A stretch of DNA of 64,000 nt. Source: DATCZB01 sp035513215 (GTDB lineage Bacteria; Pseudomonadota; Gammaproteobacteria; Steroidobacterales; Rariloculaceae). Positions 16,483 through 25,918 of this stretch are shown in pieces. Numbering within the stretch: the stretch's first letter is position 1; each line of letters opens with the position of its first letter. A program made the position numbers and the translations under genes. The notes below the pieces were generated by a model. It did not search any database and was not told the origin of the DNA. It saw nothing but the letters and a program-made list of their open reading frames with translations. The stretch spans positions 1 through 64,000 of the forward strand of contig DATKCK010000051.1 of assembly GCA_035513215.1 (NCBI GenBank), given 5' to 3'.

Positions 16483-17529
16483 CTAGGCCGTAGCCGCGGA
16501 CCCAGACGTATACACGGGAGATAAGTACCGCATCGCATCGTATGGAGTGCAGAAGACGAATCTGGATGCCGCGGGATGGTTGAGCAACGCTTCGAGACAT
16601 CGGTCGTACACGCGATAATCCGTGTGCATATCGCTCCGCACTGCAAACGCAAGGTAAGGCCGGCTCTGCACCGATAGTGCGCGATCCAGCATGTCGGCAA
16701 AGCTGTCGGGCTCTGCCCACGTTTTCCACATCGAGAGCGGCTGGTGCTGCCGATGACCCGACAGTCCGTTTCTCTTGAGTCTGCCCAGCCGCCTTTTGAT
16801 GCCGCGCAACCCCCAGCCGAAATCAAGATAAGCCGAGGTGAGCGGCATCATCATGATGCTCCTGGCATCCCCTTGGTCGCCCACCTTCTTGAAGTTGATA
16901 CGTGAAGGCACGTATGGAAATCTGGGGACACGGTAGTAATCCGGGACCGCAGCGGTTTGCCGCGGCTTCTTGCCTCCCTGCCACTTCGAAGCATTCAAGC
17001 CCGGCTCGATAGTGAGGTCGATTTCGAAACCCAATGCTTCCGCCTCGTTGACGGCCGCTGTGCTCAACCAGTAGTTCCCGAAGCGTATCGACCGCGCCTG
17101 CGTACCGAATGCCGCTTTGAAACTGTCGCTGGAGCTTCTGAGACACTGCGTGATCCACTCGGGATTACCACAGTCGTCGAGCCACGCATTGTCATCGTCC
17201 AACCATCGGTAGGTATGGACATGCAGTCCGATTTCGTCGCCGGCGCCCCGGTACTCCTGAAAAAACTCGGCGTATCGCTGCGCGGGCCAAGCAGCATCGC
17301 CGTACGCAATCGCCACCTGGGGGTCCATGCGCAAGAACCAGTTGAAGCGGACAGGTTGTCCGGTCACCGCTTCGAACCGCGTCCGTGCTTTCTGTAGATA
17401 GCCATGACTGAACTCGAACCCCGCCCATGGCTTCGGGTTGACTCGGTCGACGAAAAACTCATCCGGCTCGATATCGATGCAAAACACGACCGGAATCTTG
17501 CGGGAGGATGCCGATAGCTCTCTACTCAT
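16483..17529 (-). CDS. NodB-like polysaccharide deacetylase-family protein
   Basis: 348 aa, no signal peptide. It opens with VVFCIDIEPDEFF, matching the metal-binding Asp motif of carbohydrate esterase 4/NodB-fold proteins. GDEIGLHVHTYRWLDD carries the paired histidines, followed by IRFGNYWLS and PRFPYVPSR. Such proteins remove N-acetyl groups from cell-wall or exopolysaccharides, but divergent members have unknown substrates. ATGA overlap with the upstream DUF707 gene. GC is visibly lower than in surrounding genes, suggesting a transferred polysaccharide segment. Confidence 0.65.
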   Translation of the reverse strand: MSRELSASSRKIPVVFCIDIEPDEFFVDRVNPKPWAGFEFSHGYLQKARTRFEAVTGQPVRFNWFLRMDPQVAIAYGDAAWPAQRYAEFFQEYRGAGDEIGLHVHTYRWLDDDNAWLDDCGNPEWITQCLRSSSDSFKAAFGTQARSIRFGNYWLSTAAVNEAEALGFEIDLTIEPGLNASKWQGGKKPRQTAAVPDYYRVPRFPYVPSRINFKKVGDQGDARSIMMMPLTSAYLDFGWGLRGIKRRLGRLKRNGLSGHRQHQPLSMWKTWAEPDSFADMLDRALSVQSRPYLAFAVRSDMHTDYRVYDRCLEALLNHPAASRFVFCTPYDAMRYLSPVYTSGSAATA

Positions 17530-18395
17530 AGATCCTTACCCGTTCCGGCATTCCTGCCGATGCCCAAGTCCGATGCCCAAGTCGGTTTGTCCGCTGGCCT
17601 TGCGCTCAGCGCAATTCTTCTCAACCTGGTTTCTTCGTGCCATGGCGACACACCGATCCTTCTCATGTATCTGTAGAACGCGCCCTTGGCGTCTCTCGGT
17701 CGCGTATGCCTGATCGTAAACGCATCGACTACTACCGGCTCGATCCCGGGAAGTTTGGGCCACAAGTAATCCAGACCCCAAGTCGAATAGCTGAGATCGA
17801 ACGTGAAGCACGCTTTCTTCAGCGCTTCCGCCGAAAAGTAGGGGCACATCACTTCAACGAAATGCACACGGCGGATGCGTGCGCCCCGCACGTTCAGCAG
17901 ATGACCATGGCTGTAGTAAGAATCGTGCGACAGGCTCGGCTGGGCCAACTGGAGATCGCTCTGCCTGCAAAAAGTCAGGAACCTGGACAGCTCGGAACAG
18001 GTCATCTCGAGATCGTCGTCGAGGAACATGATCCCTTGATATCGACCAAGCACGACGCTGTCGAGGAACTGAAACGCGGCCTTGTACTTGTTCAATCCGC
18101 CCGCGATCAGGTACTCGCACCGTGTGAGCGACTCATTGTTCGCGCACGCATAGAGGTTCAATGCGATGTCGAAGTTCCTGTCGCCGTCGTCTATGAGCCG
18201 GCACTCTCCGCCGCTACGAATGAACACCAGGAACGTCCGCGCCGGCGATCCAAGCGAGAGTCCCTTCGAGACGGAAATAAGCTTTGAATTGCCGTACCTG
18301 CCGGCTGCCAGCACTTTCGGGAAAAAGAGATGGAAACGGACTCGGTTGAAGAGTAGAAGAACGCTCCTCACCAGCCGTCTAATACCTTGCGTCAT
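17526..18395 (-). CDS. DUF707-family (glycosyltransferase-like) protein
   Basis: 289 aa from ATG at 18395, supported by GGAAG about 9 nt upstream; an ATG at 18509 would add 38 residues of unlikely composition. Features: FIRSGGECRLIDDGDRNFDI, a GIMFLDDDLEM acidic motif resembling a glycosyltransferase metal site, CRQSDLQLAQPSLSHDSYYSH, and YSTWGLDYLWPKL near the C-terminus. These are hallmarks of DUF707 proteins, found in bacterial polysaccharide loci and plants. Overlaps the deacetylase gene by 4 nt. Low GC like its partner. A role in surface-glycan building is inferred. Confidence 0.7.
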   Translation of the reverse strand: MTQGIRRLVRSVLLLFNRVRFHLFFPKVLAAGRYGNSKLISVSKGLSLGSPARTFLVFIRSGGECRLIDDGDRNFDIALNLYACANNESLTRCEYLIAGGLNKYKAAFQFLDSVVLGRYQGIMFLDDDLEMTCSELSRFLTFCRQSDLQLAQPSLSHDSYYSHGHLLNVRGARIRRVHFVEVMCPYFSAEALKKACFTFDLSYSTWGLDYLWPKLPGIEPVVVDAFTIRHTRPRDAKGAFYRYMRRIGVSPWHEETRLRRIALSARPADKPTWASDLGIGRNAGTGKDL

Positions 18396-18498
18396 TTCCA
18401 GCGCTTCCGAAATCAACGAGCATGGGCAAGAGGTGTCGATACGGTATGGATAGTACTCGCAACGGGCATGTTGCCAGTGTGCCACCCTCGACGAGCGG

Positions 18499-18726
18499 CT
18501 ATTTGACATAGCACGTGGCCATCGAATGGACTCGAGGAGCTATGACAACGTATCGGCCTCGACTGCCGAACTGACAGAACACCAGACAGGCTCGCGCTGC
18601 TCGCAGCCACCGGTCGACCGCCTTGCCGTCGGCGTCCTCCTCGCTGATCAGGTAGGCGGTTCTTTCGTCGTTGACATCCTCCGCAGAAAGCTGAAGACCA
18701 TCTGGAGGTGGGTCTGCCTCGTTCAC
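18499..18726 (-). pseudogene. Small ORF, possibly a truncated gene at the island edge
   Basis: From GTG at 18726, just after the sucrose phosphorylase stop, an ORF of 75 aa runs to 18499. Its first half (EDVNDERTAYLISEEDADGK, then AVDRWLR) looks like a normal acidic soluble protein. From about residue 43 it changes to ARACLVFCQFGSRGRYVV and the base composition drops. This may be a gene truncated by insertion of the low-GC segment, or chance. Low confidence. Confidence 0.25.
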
Positions 18727-18730
18727 GATT

Positions 18731-20221
18731 TCATCGCCCGCCTGTCCGACTGAAGGAGGCATGGAGCGCCAGGCGCGCCGTCCGGCCATTCGCGGAGTAC
18801 TCGAGTCGGTGGCTCAGCGTCTTGAAGTCGACATGCAAGCGAGCGAATTCGCCGGCGTCTCGCCAGCGAACATCGATCGCATCGTCGGCCGACTCGGCAA
18901 TCTCGAACTCGCCGCCGAAAGCCGGATGCGTATTGCGCAGGCGAATGAGCTCGAAGAGCCGCACGACGACCGGGCGGCGTAGGTCAAGATCGACCTCGGC
19001 GCGCGTGTAGTAGTGACGATTGATGTCGCGCCCGACTTGCGTCTTTGCGAGCAACTCCATGTCGTTCGTCCCTGCGAGAAGCCCGACGTAGTAGACCTGA
19101 GGCACGCCGGGAAGAAAGAACTGGATCGCCCGACACAGCAGGTAGCTCAGGTCGTCGCGAGCGAGCGCGTCATAGAAAGTGCAATTCACCTGATAGACAT
19201 CGAGGTTATCGGCCGCAGTGCCGGTTGCAGCCTGACTCTCGCCCTTGCTGTTGCTATGGATCCGATCGACGAGCCGGCTCAGCTCGTCATCGGGTACCAG
19301 TCCGGTGGAGTCGCCGTCGGCGGCGGCGCCGATGTCGATCACGCCGATGCCGTCGTGCGTATCGAGCACGGTGACGGCATTCGTCGGGCGCAGGCGTATC
19401 CACTGCTTCAGATATCGGCTCGTCTGGTTGAAAAACGCGTGGAGCACGAGCGGCGGCAGCGCGAAGTCGTAGACCCACGAGACATGGCGCGCTATCTCGA
19501 CCTGGCGCCGGAAGTGGGAATGCACTTCGATCAGCACCTCGAGCCGGTAACGGCCGGCGATCTCGCCGAAGCGGCCGATGAAATCGAACGTCTCGTCGGT
19601 CATGAAGCAACTGGTTCCGGCTCGCTTGATCGCATAGCCGACGGCATCGAGACGAATCATCGAGATACCGTTCTCTGTGAACGCGCGAAGGACGTTCTCG
19701 AGATAGGCCCGGCCCAGCGGGTGTGTCACGTCGATATCGATCTGGTCGGCGGTGAAGGTCGTCCAGAATTCTCGCGTCGTGCCGTCCGCAAGCTCGATCG
19801 GCGTGAACGGGAGGCCGGGCCGCGGCCGGTAAATCGCAAGCAGGTCGGCCTCGGTCGCGCCTTCGGGAAAGACGCTGTCGACCGTCAGAAACATGCCGGC
19901 GTACTCGCTCCGGTCGCCTTGCGCGAGATAATCGACGAACTGCGGCGAGCGGCGGGAGATGTGATTCACGATGACGTCGGCCATGACGTCCGATTCGCGC
20001 GCGAGCGCCGCGATATCGTCCCACGAGCCCAGGCGCTCGTCCACGCGCGTATGGTCTATCGGGTCGAAGCCCGCATCCGCGCCGTCGATGGGATCGAAGA
20101 ACGGCAGCAGATGCACGCCGCCGAAGAGCCCGGCGAACGGCCCTTCGAGCAGGTCGCGCAACCCGGGCAGTGTGCCGCCGAGCCGGTCGGTGTAGGCGAT
20201 GAGCTGGACCTGATTTTTCAC
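18731..20221 (-). CDS. Sucrose phosphorylase, GH13_18
   Basis: 496 aa from GTG at 20221, 10 nt after the MFS transporter stop. It matches the Bifidobacterium adolescentis sucrose phosphorylase layout, down to residue numbers: nucleophile Asp192 in MIRLDAVGYA, acid/base Glu232 in VLIEVHSHF, Asp290 in VLDTHDGIGVIDIG, plus AGTSCFMTDETF and DNLDVYQVNCTF. Cytoplasmic; splits sucrose with phosphate into alpha-glucose-1-phosphate and fructose. Related GH13_18 enzymes act on glucosylglycerate or sucrose-6F-phosphate, but the adjacent fructokinase favours sucrose. In an operon behind the transporter. Confidence 0.87.
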   Translation of the reverse strand: MKNQVQLIAYTDRLGGTLPGLRDLLEGPFAGLFGGVHLLPFFDPIDGADAGFDPIDHTRVDERLGSWDDIAALARESDVMADVIVNHISRRSPQFVDYLAQGDRSEYAGMFLTVDSVFPEGATEADLLAIYRPRPGLPFTPIELADGTTREFWTTFTADQIDIDVTHPLGRAYLENVLRAFTENGISMIRLDAVGYAIKRAGTSCFMTDETFDFIGRFGEIAGRYRLEVLIEVHSHFRRQVEIARHVSWVYDFALPPLVLHAFFNQTSRYLKQWIRLRPTNAVTVLDTHDGIGVIDIGAAADGDSTGLVPDDELSRLVDRIHSNSKGESQAATGTAADNLDVYQVNCTFYDALARDDLSYLLCRAIQFFLPGVPQVYYVGLLAGTNDMELLAKTQVGRDINRHYYTRAEVDLDLRRPVVVRLFELIRLRNTHPAFGGEFEIAESADDAIDVRWRDAGEFARLHVDFKTLSHRLEYSANGRTARLALHASFSRTGGR

Positions 20222-20231
20222 CGCGCGAGAA

Positions 20232-21467
20232 TCAACCGGCCGTGCCGTATTCCTGTCGGTCCGATTCCAGCAAGCGGCGCTTCGCAGGATCGAGTATCCA
20301 GTTGGCGACGAGGCCCGCGAACAGCAGGCAGGCGAACGCCGTGGCAAGGACGAAGCCGGCGCGGGTCGTCCCGTAAGCATCGCTGACGGCTCCCATCGCG
20401 AGCGGTCCGAGCGCGGCCGCGAGCGCCGTGAAGAACAGGATCACGCCGGCGGCGGCCCCGTGTTGCGACTTCGGGAAGCAGCTGATGCCCTTCGAATTCA
20501 GGGTCGGGTAGACGATGGACATGAAAAGGCCCGAAAGCGGCAGCAGCCAGGCCCCGCTTTCGACGCCGAAGACGAGCGCGCCGAGGAAACACAGCAATAT
20601 CGCCAGACTGAACAGCGCGAGAGCGACGGTCCACGCCACGCGGGACAGAAACCAGGCTCCGAGAAATCGGCCTGCCGCCCGCAGCACGAAGAAGAACGTG
20701 AGCGCGTAGGCCGGCAGCCAGGCGATCGAGCCCTCGTAGTCGAGGAGGTAAGTCGGCATCCAGACGTAGATGGCGACCTCGACGGCCACGTAGAGCATTA
20801 CGATCGTGCAGAAGCCGAGCGCCAGAGGATCCTTCATCACGGCGACCATCTGCCGTAGATCCGCCCTTTCGGTGCCGCGCATCGTCTGCGGGTAGCGCAC
20901 GCGGCTGGCGATGACGACGAGGACGACGCAGATCATCGCTGCGATGACATACAACCACTTCCAGGACAGCCCCGCAGAGATCAACGTGGCGACGATCGCA
21001 GGGCCCGCGATTGCGCCGACAGCGAAGAAACCTTCGGCGGTGTTCATGAATCGCGTATGCGACGTCGTCGAGGACGAGATATCGCCGATCAGGGCCAGGG
21101 CCCCGATCTTGAAGATACTGATTCCGAGGCCGGCCGCTCCGAGCAGGATGACGAAAGCGAGGAACGCGTTGCTTCCGGCGAACAACAAGGACGTCGCGCC
21201 GTAAAGCGCGAGCCCCGCGACGATCGTCGCTTTTCTCCCGAACCGGTCGGCGAGAAAGCCGAGCAGCAAGGCGCCGCCCGCGATTCCCGCCATCGGCGCG
21301 TACTGGAAGGCGGCGGCCGCCGTCATGCTCAAGCCGAATTCCCGAATGACCTCGGGAATGACGCTGCCGACGGCGTCCGTCGTCATCGCGAACGTGAAGA
21401 ACATCAGGCAAACGAGCCAGCGGATCAGGCGAACGTCGTGCGCTGCGTCGTGCTCGTGGGCAGGCAT
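20232..21467 (-). CDS. MFS sugar transporter of the sucrose cassette
   Basis: 411 aa, about 12 hydrophobic segments. MFS signature GFLADRFGRKATIVAGLALYG lies between helices 2 and 3, and a second-half equivalent appears in FFVLRAAGRFLGAW. No signal peptide. It lies directly upstream of sucrose phosphorylase in the same operon and 87 nt divergent from a fructokinase gene. Uptake of sucrose or a related disaccharide by proton symport is the natural inference from context; the substrate is not readable from sequence. Confidence 0.8.
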   Translation of the reverse strand: MPAHEHDAAHDVRLIRWLVCLMFFTFAMTTDAVGSVIPEVIREFGLSMTAAAAFQYAPMAGIAGGALLLGFLADRFGRKATIVAGLALYGATSLLFAGSNAFLAFVILLGAAGLGISIFKIGALALIGDISSSTTSHTRFMNTAEGFFAVGAIAGPAIVATLISAGLSWKWLYVIAAMICVVLVVIASRVRYPQTMRGTERADLRQMVAVMKDPLALGFCTIVMLYVAVEVAIYVWMPTYLLDYEGSIAWLPAYALTFFFVLRAAGRFLGAWFLSRVAWTVALALFSLAILLCFLGALVFGVESGAWLLPLSGLFMSIVYPTLNSKGISCFPKSQHGAAAGVILFFTALAAALGPLAMGAVSDAYGTTRAGFVLATAFACLLFAGLVANWILDPAKRRLLESDRQEYGTAG

Positions 21468-21553
21468 CGGTCGGGTTCGGTCTCGGCGGGCCGTTGCAAT
21501 CCAAGTGACGCGAGTCTACCGTTCGGGCATCCATTCCGGGTAGTCCGATTCCC

Positions 21554-22486
21554 ATGCGTCGAGGCAGCGAAGCGCGGCTCTATGGCGGGATCGAGGGCGG
21601 CGGAAGCAAATTCGTTTGCGCCGTTGCGACCTCGCCCGATGGATTGCTCGAGTCTGCGACCGTGCCGACGCGGGATGTCGGGACGACGCTCGCCGAGTGC
21701 GTGCAATTCTTCAAGGCGGCCGAGCAAAGACACGGGCCCATCGACGCTTTCGGTTTCGCTTGCTTCGGCCCCATCGAGCTCAAGCCCGATGCCGCCGATT
21801 TCGGGCGGATGCTGGCGACGCCCAAGCAGGGCTGGTCGGGCGCGGATTTGCTCGAGCCGTTGCGCTCGGCCTTCGATGCGCCGGTCGGGCTTGATACGGA
21901 CGTCGGCGCCGCGGCGCTCGCCGAATGGCGCCTCGGTGCCGGCACCGGCGTCGGCTCGCTTGCCTACGTGACTGTCGGCACCGGCATCGGCGGTGCGGTC
22001 GTGCCGCTCGATCCGTCGGCAACACGCCTGATGCACGCGGAAATGGGGCATCTGCCCGTACGGCGCGACCCGCGCGATCTCGAGTTCGCCGGTGTCTGCC
22101 CGTTTCACGGCGATTGCCTCGAGGGTCTCGCGAGCGGGCCGGCCATTCGCGCGCGCTGGGGCTCGACTCTCGATGCGCTCGGGACGGATCACGTCGGCAG
22201 CGCGGTGATCGCGGGTTACCTCGGACAGCTCGCAGCGTCGATCGCGCTGATGACCTCGGTCGAGCGCATCGTGTTCGGCGGCGGCGTGATGTCGAGCACC
22301 GATCTGCTGCCGCGCGCCCGCGCCGCGGCGCTCGAGTATCTGAACGGCTATCTTGCGCCGTTGCAAAATGTCGAGCGGGCAACGGCTTACATCTGCGCAC
22401 CTGCTCTGGGAGCGGATGCGGGCATTCTCGGAAGCCTGTTGCTCGCGATGCGCGCACGCAAACTCCGGGATGCCGAGCCGGCGTGA
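21554..22486 (+). CDS. ROK-family fructokinase
   Basis: 310 aa. ATP/phosphate-1 motif YGGIEGGGSKFVCAV at the N-terminus. VTVGTGIGGAV and the ROK zinc site HAEMGHLPVRRD with GVCPFHGDCLEGLASGPAI (His, three Cys) follow, then VFGGGVMS. The GIEGGGSKF start and CPFHGDCLEGL are typical of bacterial Mak/ScrK-like fructokinases. It makes fructose-6-phosphate from the fructose released by the phosphorylase. Divergent from the transporter gene, so one intergenic region may control the whole cassette. Confidence 0.85.
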   Translation: MRRGSEARLYGGIEGGGSKFVCAVATSPDGLLESATVPTRDVGTTLAECVQFFKAAEQRHGPIDAFGFACFGPIELKPDAADFGRMLATPKQGWSGADLLEPLRSAFDAPVGLDTDVGAAALAEWRLGAGTGVGSLAYVTVGTGIGGAVVPLDPSATRLMHAEMGHLPVRRDPRDLEFAGVCPFHGDCLEGLASGPAIRARWGSTLDALGTDHVGSAVIAGYLGQLAASIALMTSVERIVFGGGVMSSTDLLPRARAAALEYLNGYLAPLQNVERATAYICAPALGADAGILGSLLLAMRARKLRDAEPA

Positions 22487-22557
22487 GCCCGGCGATGCGA
22501 AGCGCCTGCCCGCGTCGCATTGCGTATACTCGAAAGAGGAACACTTTGGAGGACCCA

Positions 22558-23622
22558 ATGGACGCTATCCGGTATGTTCTTTCGCTTTGCGTGTTGTCGT
22601 TCGTCGGGCCGGCTACTTTGGCACAGGAGTCCTGCGAGCCGGCAGGCGGCGTCGAGTTCGTTTGCGGCCCGGTCAATGCCGAGGACCTCGTCCTCGTGCC
22701 GGGCACCGACTGGATCATCGCGAGCGGAATGGCGACGGGCGCCGGGTTCTATCTGATCGATGCGGCAAGCGGCGCCTTCAGTCCGCTCGAGACCGAGGTG
22801 CGGCACGACGCTTCGATGTATCCGCAATGCTCCGCGGCGCCCGCGCCTGGCGAGTTCGAGTCGCACGGGCTGCACATTCGCCCCGCGGGCCAAGGGCGCT
22901 CGACGCTTCATGTCGTGGGTCACGGCGCGCGCGAGGCCATCGAAGTCTTCGAAGTCGATGCCCGCGGCGCGCGTCCCACGCTGACGTGGAAGGGTTGCGT
23001 GCCGATGCCGGACGGCCTCGCCGCGAACAGCGTCGCGGCGTTGGCCGACGGCTCGATCGTCGCCACGGTGCTTTTCCTCGGCGGCACGACGTTCGCCGAC
23101 TCGGTCGCGATGCGGCCGACCGGGGCCGTCTTCGAATGGTCGCCCGGCGATTCGGGATTTACGCAGGTCGAGGGCACGGAGCTGCCGGCCAATAACGGCA
23201 TCGAAGTATCGGCCGATGGCCGCGAGATCTATGTGGCGTCCTCGGGATTTCAGACGATCGTCGCGTTCTCGAACACGAATCCGGCGCTTGAGCTTCGCAC
23301 GACCGGGCAGCTGCCGATCACGCCGGACAACGTGCACATGGGCCCGGACGGGCAGCTGCTGACGGCCGGGATGAAGAACGACGTGCCCGAGTGCGGCGGA
23401 CCGCCGGGGCCCGAGCACAGCATCGAGATTCTTGCGTCGTGCCCGCGGGGGACGATTGCGATTGCGGTCGATCCGGCCACGATGGAGCACCGCATCCTGT
23501 TCGAGACGCCGGCATTCGCCGAGTTCAGCAACGCGACGATGGTTTTGCCGGCGGGTGGGCGGCTATGGGTCGGCACCTTCAGCGGCAATCGCGTACTCAG
23601 CGCGCCGGGGGACCAAGACTAA
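22558..23622 (+). CDS. Secreted SMP-30/strictosidine-synthase-like beta-propeller protein
   Basis: 354 aa; ATG at 22558 preceded by GGAGG. Signal peptide to about 23 (LSFVGPATLAQ). Propeller-like blades: ESHGLHIRPAGQG, LAANSVAALADGSIVATV, NNGIEVSADGREIYVASSG, TPDNVHMGPDGQLLTAG and VLPAGGRLWVGTFSGNR. The NNGIE(V)S and TPDNVH motifs fit the SMP-30/gluconolactonase or paraoxonase-like calcium-dependent hydrolase fold. The substrate is unknown; a lactonase role would be in line with the neighbouring sugar-acid metabolism but is not shown. Confidence 0.7.
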   Translation: MDAIRYVLSLCVLSFVGPATLAQESCEPAGGVEFVCGPVNAEDLVLVPGTDWIIASGMATGAGFYLIDAASGAFSPLETEVRHDASMYPQCSAAPAPGEFESHGLHIRPAGQGRSTLHVVGHGAREAIEVFEVDARGARPTLTWKGCVPMPDGLAANSVAALADGSIVATVLFLGGTTFADSVAMRPTGAVFEWSPGDSGFTQVEGTELPANNGIEVSADGREIYVASSGFQTIVAFSNTNPALELRTTGQLPITPDNVHMGPDGQLLTAGMKNDVPECGGPPGPEHSIEILASCPRGTIAIAVDPATMEHRILFETPAFAEFSNATMVLPAGGRLWVGTFSGNRVLSAPGDQD

Positions 23623-23634
23623 AAACGCGACGAC

Positions 23635-24891
23635 ATGGCCGTACTGATCAGCATCGCAATCACTGCCTTCCTGGCATTCGTTACTTTCATCCTGCTGAAA
23701 CGCAGGGCCACGCCGAACTTCAATATCTCCAGTCCCGACGATGCGGGAATCAGCGACCTGCTGCCTGTTATCGCCGGGCTGACGCGGAGCGTCCTGTTCC
23801 GCCGAAACGAAGTTTCGATCTTGCAGGATGCGGCCATCTTCGACTCGATGCTCGACGATATCGATGCCGCGAAAGACAGCGTGCACCTGGAAACCTTCGT
23901 CTGGTCGGAAGGAGAACTGACCCGGAAGTTTTCCGAGCGACTCTGCGCAAAAGCAGCGGAGCGGGTTGCGGTCCGGCTGTTGATCGACGCGGTTGGCGCG
24001 GGATCCTCGACTCCGGAGAGTCTCGACAAACTGAGGAAATGCGGCGTTAGTCTGGCGGTTTATCGACGATTGCGTCCGTGGAACGTCCTCAAGATGAATC
24101 ACCGCACCCATCGCAAACTGTTGATCGTCGACGGCGCAACCGGCTATTGCTTTGGTCACGGTATCGGCGACGAATGGTACTGTCCCGACAGCCGCGGTTA
24201 CCGCTGGCGTGACACCGGAGTGCGGATGCGAGGCCCCGGGGTGCACGGATTGCAGCAGGTATTCCTTCAGAACTGGCTGGATACCACCCATGCTGTCCCT
24301 GTGAGCTCATCGATCTTCCCGCTGCCGGAAGAACCCGGTGATGCCGGCGTTCATGTAATCAGCAGCGCGGCGGGCGACAGTTTCTCAGACGTCGCGCTTA
24401 TCTTCATGCTCGCGATGGCGGCAGCGAGGAAGGAGATATTGCTGCAGAATCCATACTTTGTTCCCGATGCCGGCATGGTGACGTGCATAAAGGAGGCAGC
24501 CGCTCGTGGCGTGTCCGTGAAACTTATGCTGCCCGGTGAGCGCACCGACAGCCCGTTCGTCTCGAGCGCCGGGCGTCACCTTTACAGCGAACTGGTGGAG
24601 GGCGGCGTGGAACTGTACGAATATCAACCGACGCTGTGTCATCAGAAGATCGTCGTCATCGATGAATGCTGGTCGCTGGTCGGCTCGACGAACATGGATT
24701 CTCGATCGCTTGCACTGAACGCCGAGGTAAGCGTCGGCATCGACTCGCTGGAGGTTGCGGCGAACCTGAAACGTGCTTTCGAACGCGATCTCGAGGGTTG
24801 TCGACGCATCGGGGCGCAGGACTTGGCTGCGATACCCTGGCATGAGCGGTGGTTCAGCGCGCTGGCGTATCAGTTCCACGAACAGCTGTAG
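23635..24891 (+). CDS. Cardiolipin synthase-like phospholipase D family protein
   Basis: 418 aa. One N-terminal membrane segment (VLISIAITAFLAFVTFILL) and two PLD domains with HKD motifs: HRKLLIVDG in the first and HQKIVVIDE in the second, followed by GSTNMDSRSLALNAE. Order and length fit bacterial Cls enzymes (ClsB-like, about 410 aa), which form cardiolipin from phosphatidylglycerol or phosphatidylethanolamine at the inner membrane. GC is lower than neighbours. 25 nt upstream of gnd, so possibly co-transcribed with the pentose-phosphate genes. Confidence 0.85.
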   Translation: MAVLISIAITAFLAFVTFILLKRRATPNFNISSPDDAGISDLLPVIAGLTRSVLFRRNEVSILQDAAIFDSMLDDIDAAKDSVHLETFVWSEGELTRKFSERLCAKAAERVAVRLLIDAVGAGSSTPESLDKLRKCGVSLAVYRRLRPWNVLKMNHRTHRKLLIVDGATGYCFGHGIGDEWYCPDSRGYRWRDTGVRMRGPGVHGLQQVFLQNWLDTTHAVPVSSSIFPLPEEPGDAGVHVISSAAGDSFSDVALIFMLAMAAARKEILLQNPYFVPDAGMVTCIKEAAARGVSVKLMLPGERTDSPFVSSAGRHLYSELVEGGVELYEYQPTLCHQKIVVIDECWSLVGSTNMDSRSLALNAEVSVGIDSLEVAANLKRAFERDLEGCRRIGAQDLAAIPWHERWFSALAYQFHEQL

Positions 24892-24916
24892 GTCGGGACT
24901 TGCAGGGACGATCGGC

Positions 24917-25912
24917 ATGCAGATCGGAATGATTGGCTTGGGTCGAATGGGCGGCAACATGGTGCGCCGCCTGCTCGCGGGCGGACATCGGTGCGTGGTT
25001 TCCGCTTCCAGTCTGGCGCCGCAGCAGGAATTCGCGGCACTCGGCGCCGTGCCGAGCGACAGCCTCGCGGACTTTGTCGCCCGCCTCGCGCGGCCGCGGG
25101 TCGTCTGGATCATGATTCCGGCCGGCGCGGTGGATGCTGTGATTGCCGAGCTCGCACCACTGCTTGCGTCGGGCGACGTCATCATCGACGGCGGCAACTC
25201 GAATTACGTGGACGATATTCGCCGCGCTCGCGATCTCGCAGCGGCCGGAATTCACTACGTTGACGTTGGTGTCAGCGGTGGGGTGCACGGACTCGAGAAC
25301 GGCTATTGCCAGATGATCGGCGGCGAGCGCGACGTCGTCGCGCGGCTCGTGCCGCTGTTCATGTCTCTGGCGCCCGCGCAGTCGGTCAGTGCGGGCGAGG
25401 TTCGCGGCTATCTTCACTGCGGGCCGAGCGGGGCGGGCCACTTCGTCAAGATGGTCCACAACGGCATCGAGTACGGCTTGATGGCGGCCTACGCCGAGGG
25501 ATTCAATCTGCTCCGCCACGCCGGCATCGGTCTGGAAGATCGGCGGGTCGATGCCGAGACCTCGCCGCTCAAGTCACCGGAGCATTTCGCCTTTGAGCTC
25601 GATGTCGCGGCGATTGCCGAGCTGTGGCGGCATGGCAGCGTGATTCGCTCCTGGCTGCTCGATCTCACCGCTGCCGCTCTGCGTCGCGACCCGTCACTCG
25701 AGAGCTTCGGGACCGCGGTCGCCGACTCCGGTGAGGGACGCTGGACGGTGCAGGCCGCGATCGAAGCAGGCGTGCCCGTGCCGACTCTGGCGACGGCCTT
25801 ATTTGCTCGCTTCGGCTCGCGCGGCGGCGAGGACTTCGCCAATCGGGTTCTGGCGGCCATGCGCTTCGAGTTCGGCGGGCACGCCGGAGCTGCGCCGGGC
25901 GGGAAGGGCTGA
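24917..25912 (+). CDS. gnd: 6-phosphogluconate dehydrogenase, decarboxylating (short type)
   Basis: 331 aa; ATG at 24917. Rossmann motif MQIGMIGLGRMGGNMVRRL, then VIIDGGNSNYVDDI, DVGVSGGVHGLENGYCQMIGG and GPSGAGHFVKMVHNGIEYG with the catalytic Lys and Asn. Length about 330 marks the short YqeC/GndA-type enzyme, often NAD-preferring, rather than the 470-aa E. coli form. Converts 6-phosphogluconate to ribulose-5-phosphate and CO2. First of a gnd-zwf-pgl operon with 6 nt to zwf. Confidence 0.92.
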   Translation: MQIGMIGLGRMGGNMVRRLLAGGHRCVVSASSLAPQQEFAALGAVPSDSLADFVARLARPRVVWIMIPAGAVDAVIAELAPLLASGDVIIDGGNSNYVDDIRRARDLAAAGIHYVDVGVSGGVHGLENGYCQMIGGERDVVARLVPLFMSLAPAQSVSAGEVRGYLHCGPSGAGHFVKMVHNGIEYGLMAAYAEGFNLLRHAGIGLEDRRVDAETSPLKSPEHFAFELDVAAIAELWRHGSVIRSWLLDLTAAALRRDPSLESFGTAVADSGEGRWTVQAAIEAGVPVPTLATALFARFGSRGGEDFANRVLAAMRFEFGGHAGAAPGGKG

Positions 25913-25918
25913 TCAGCC

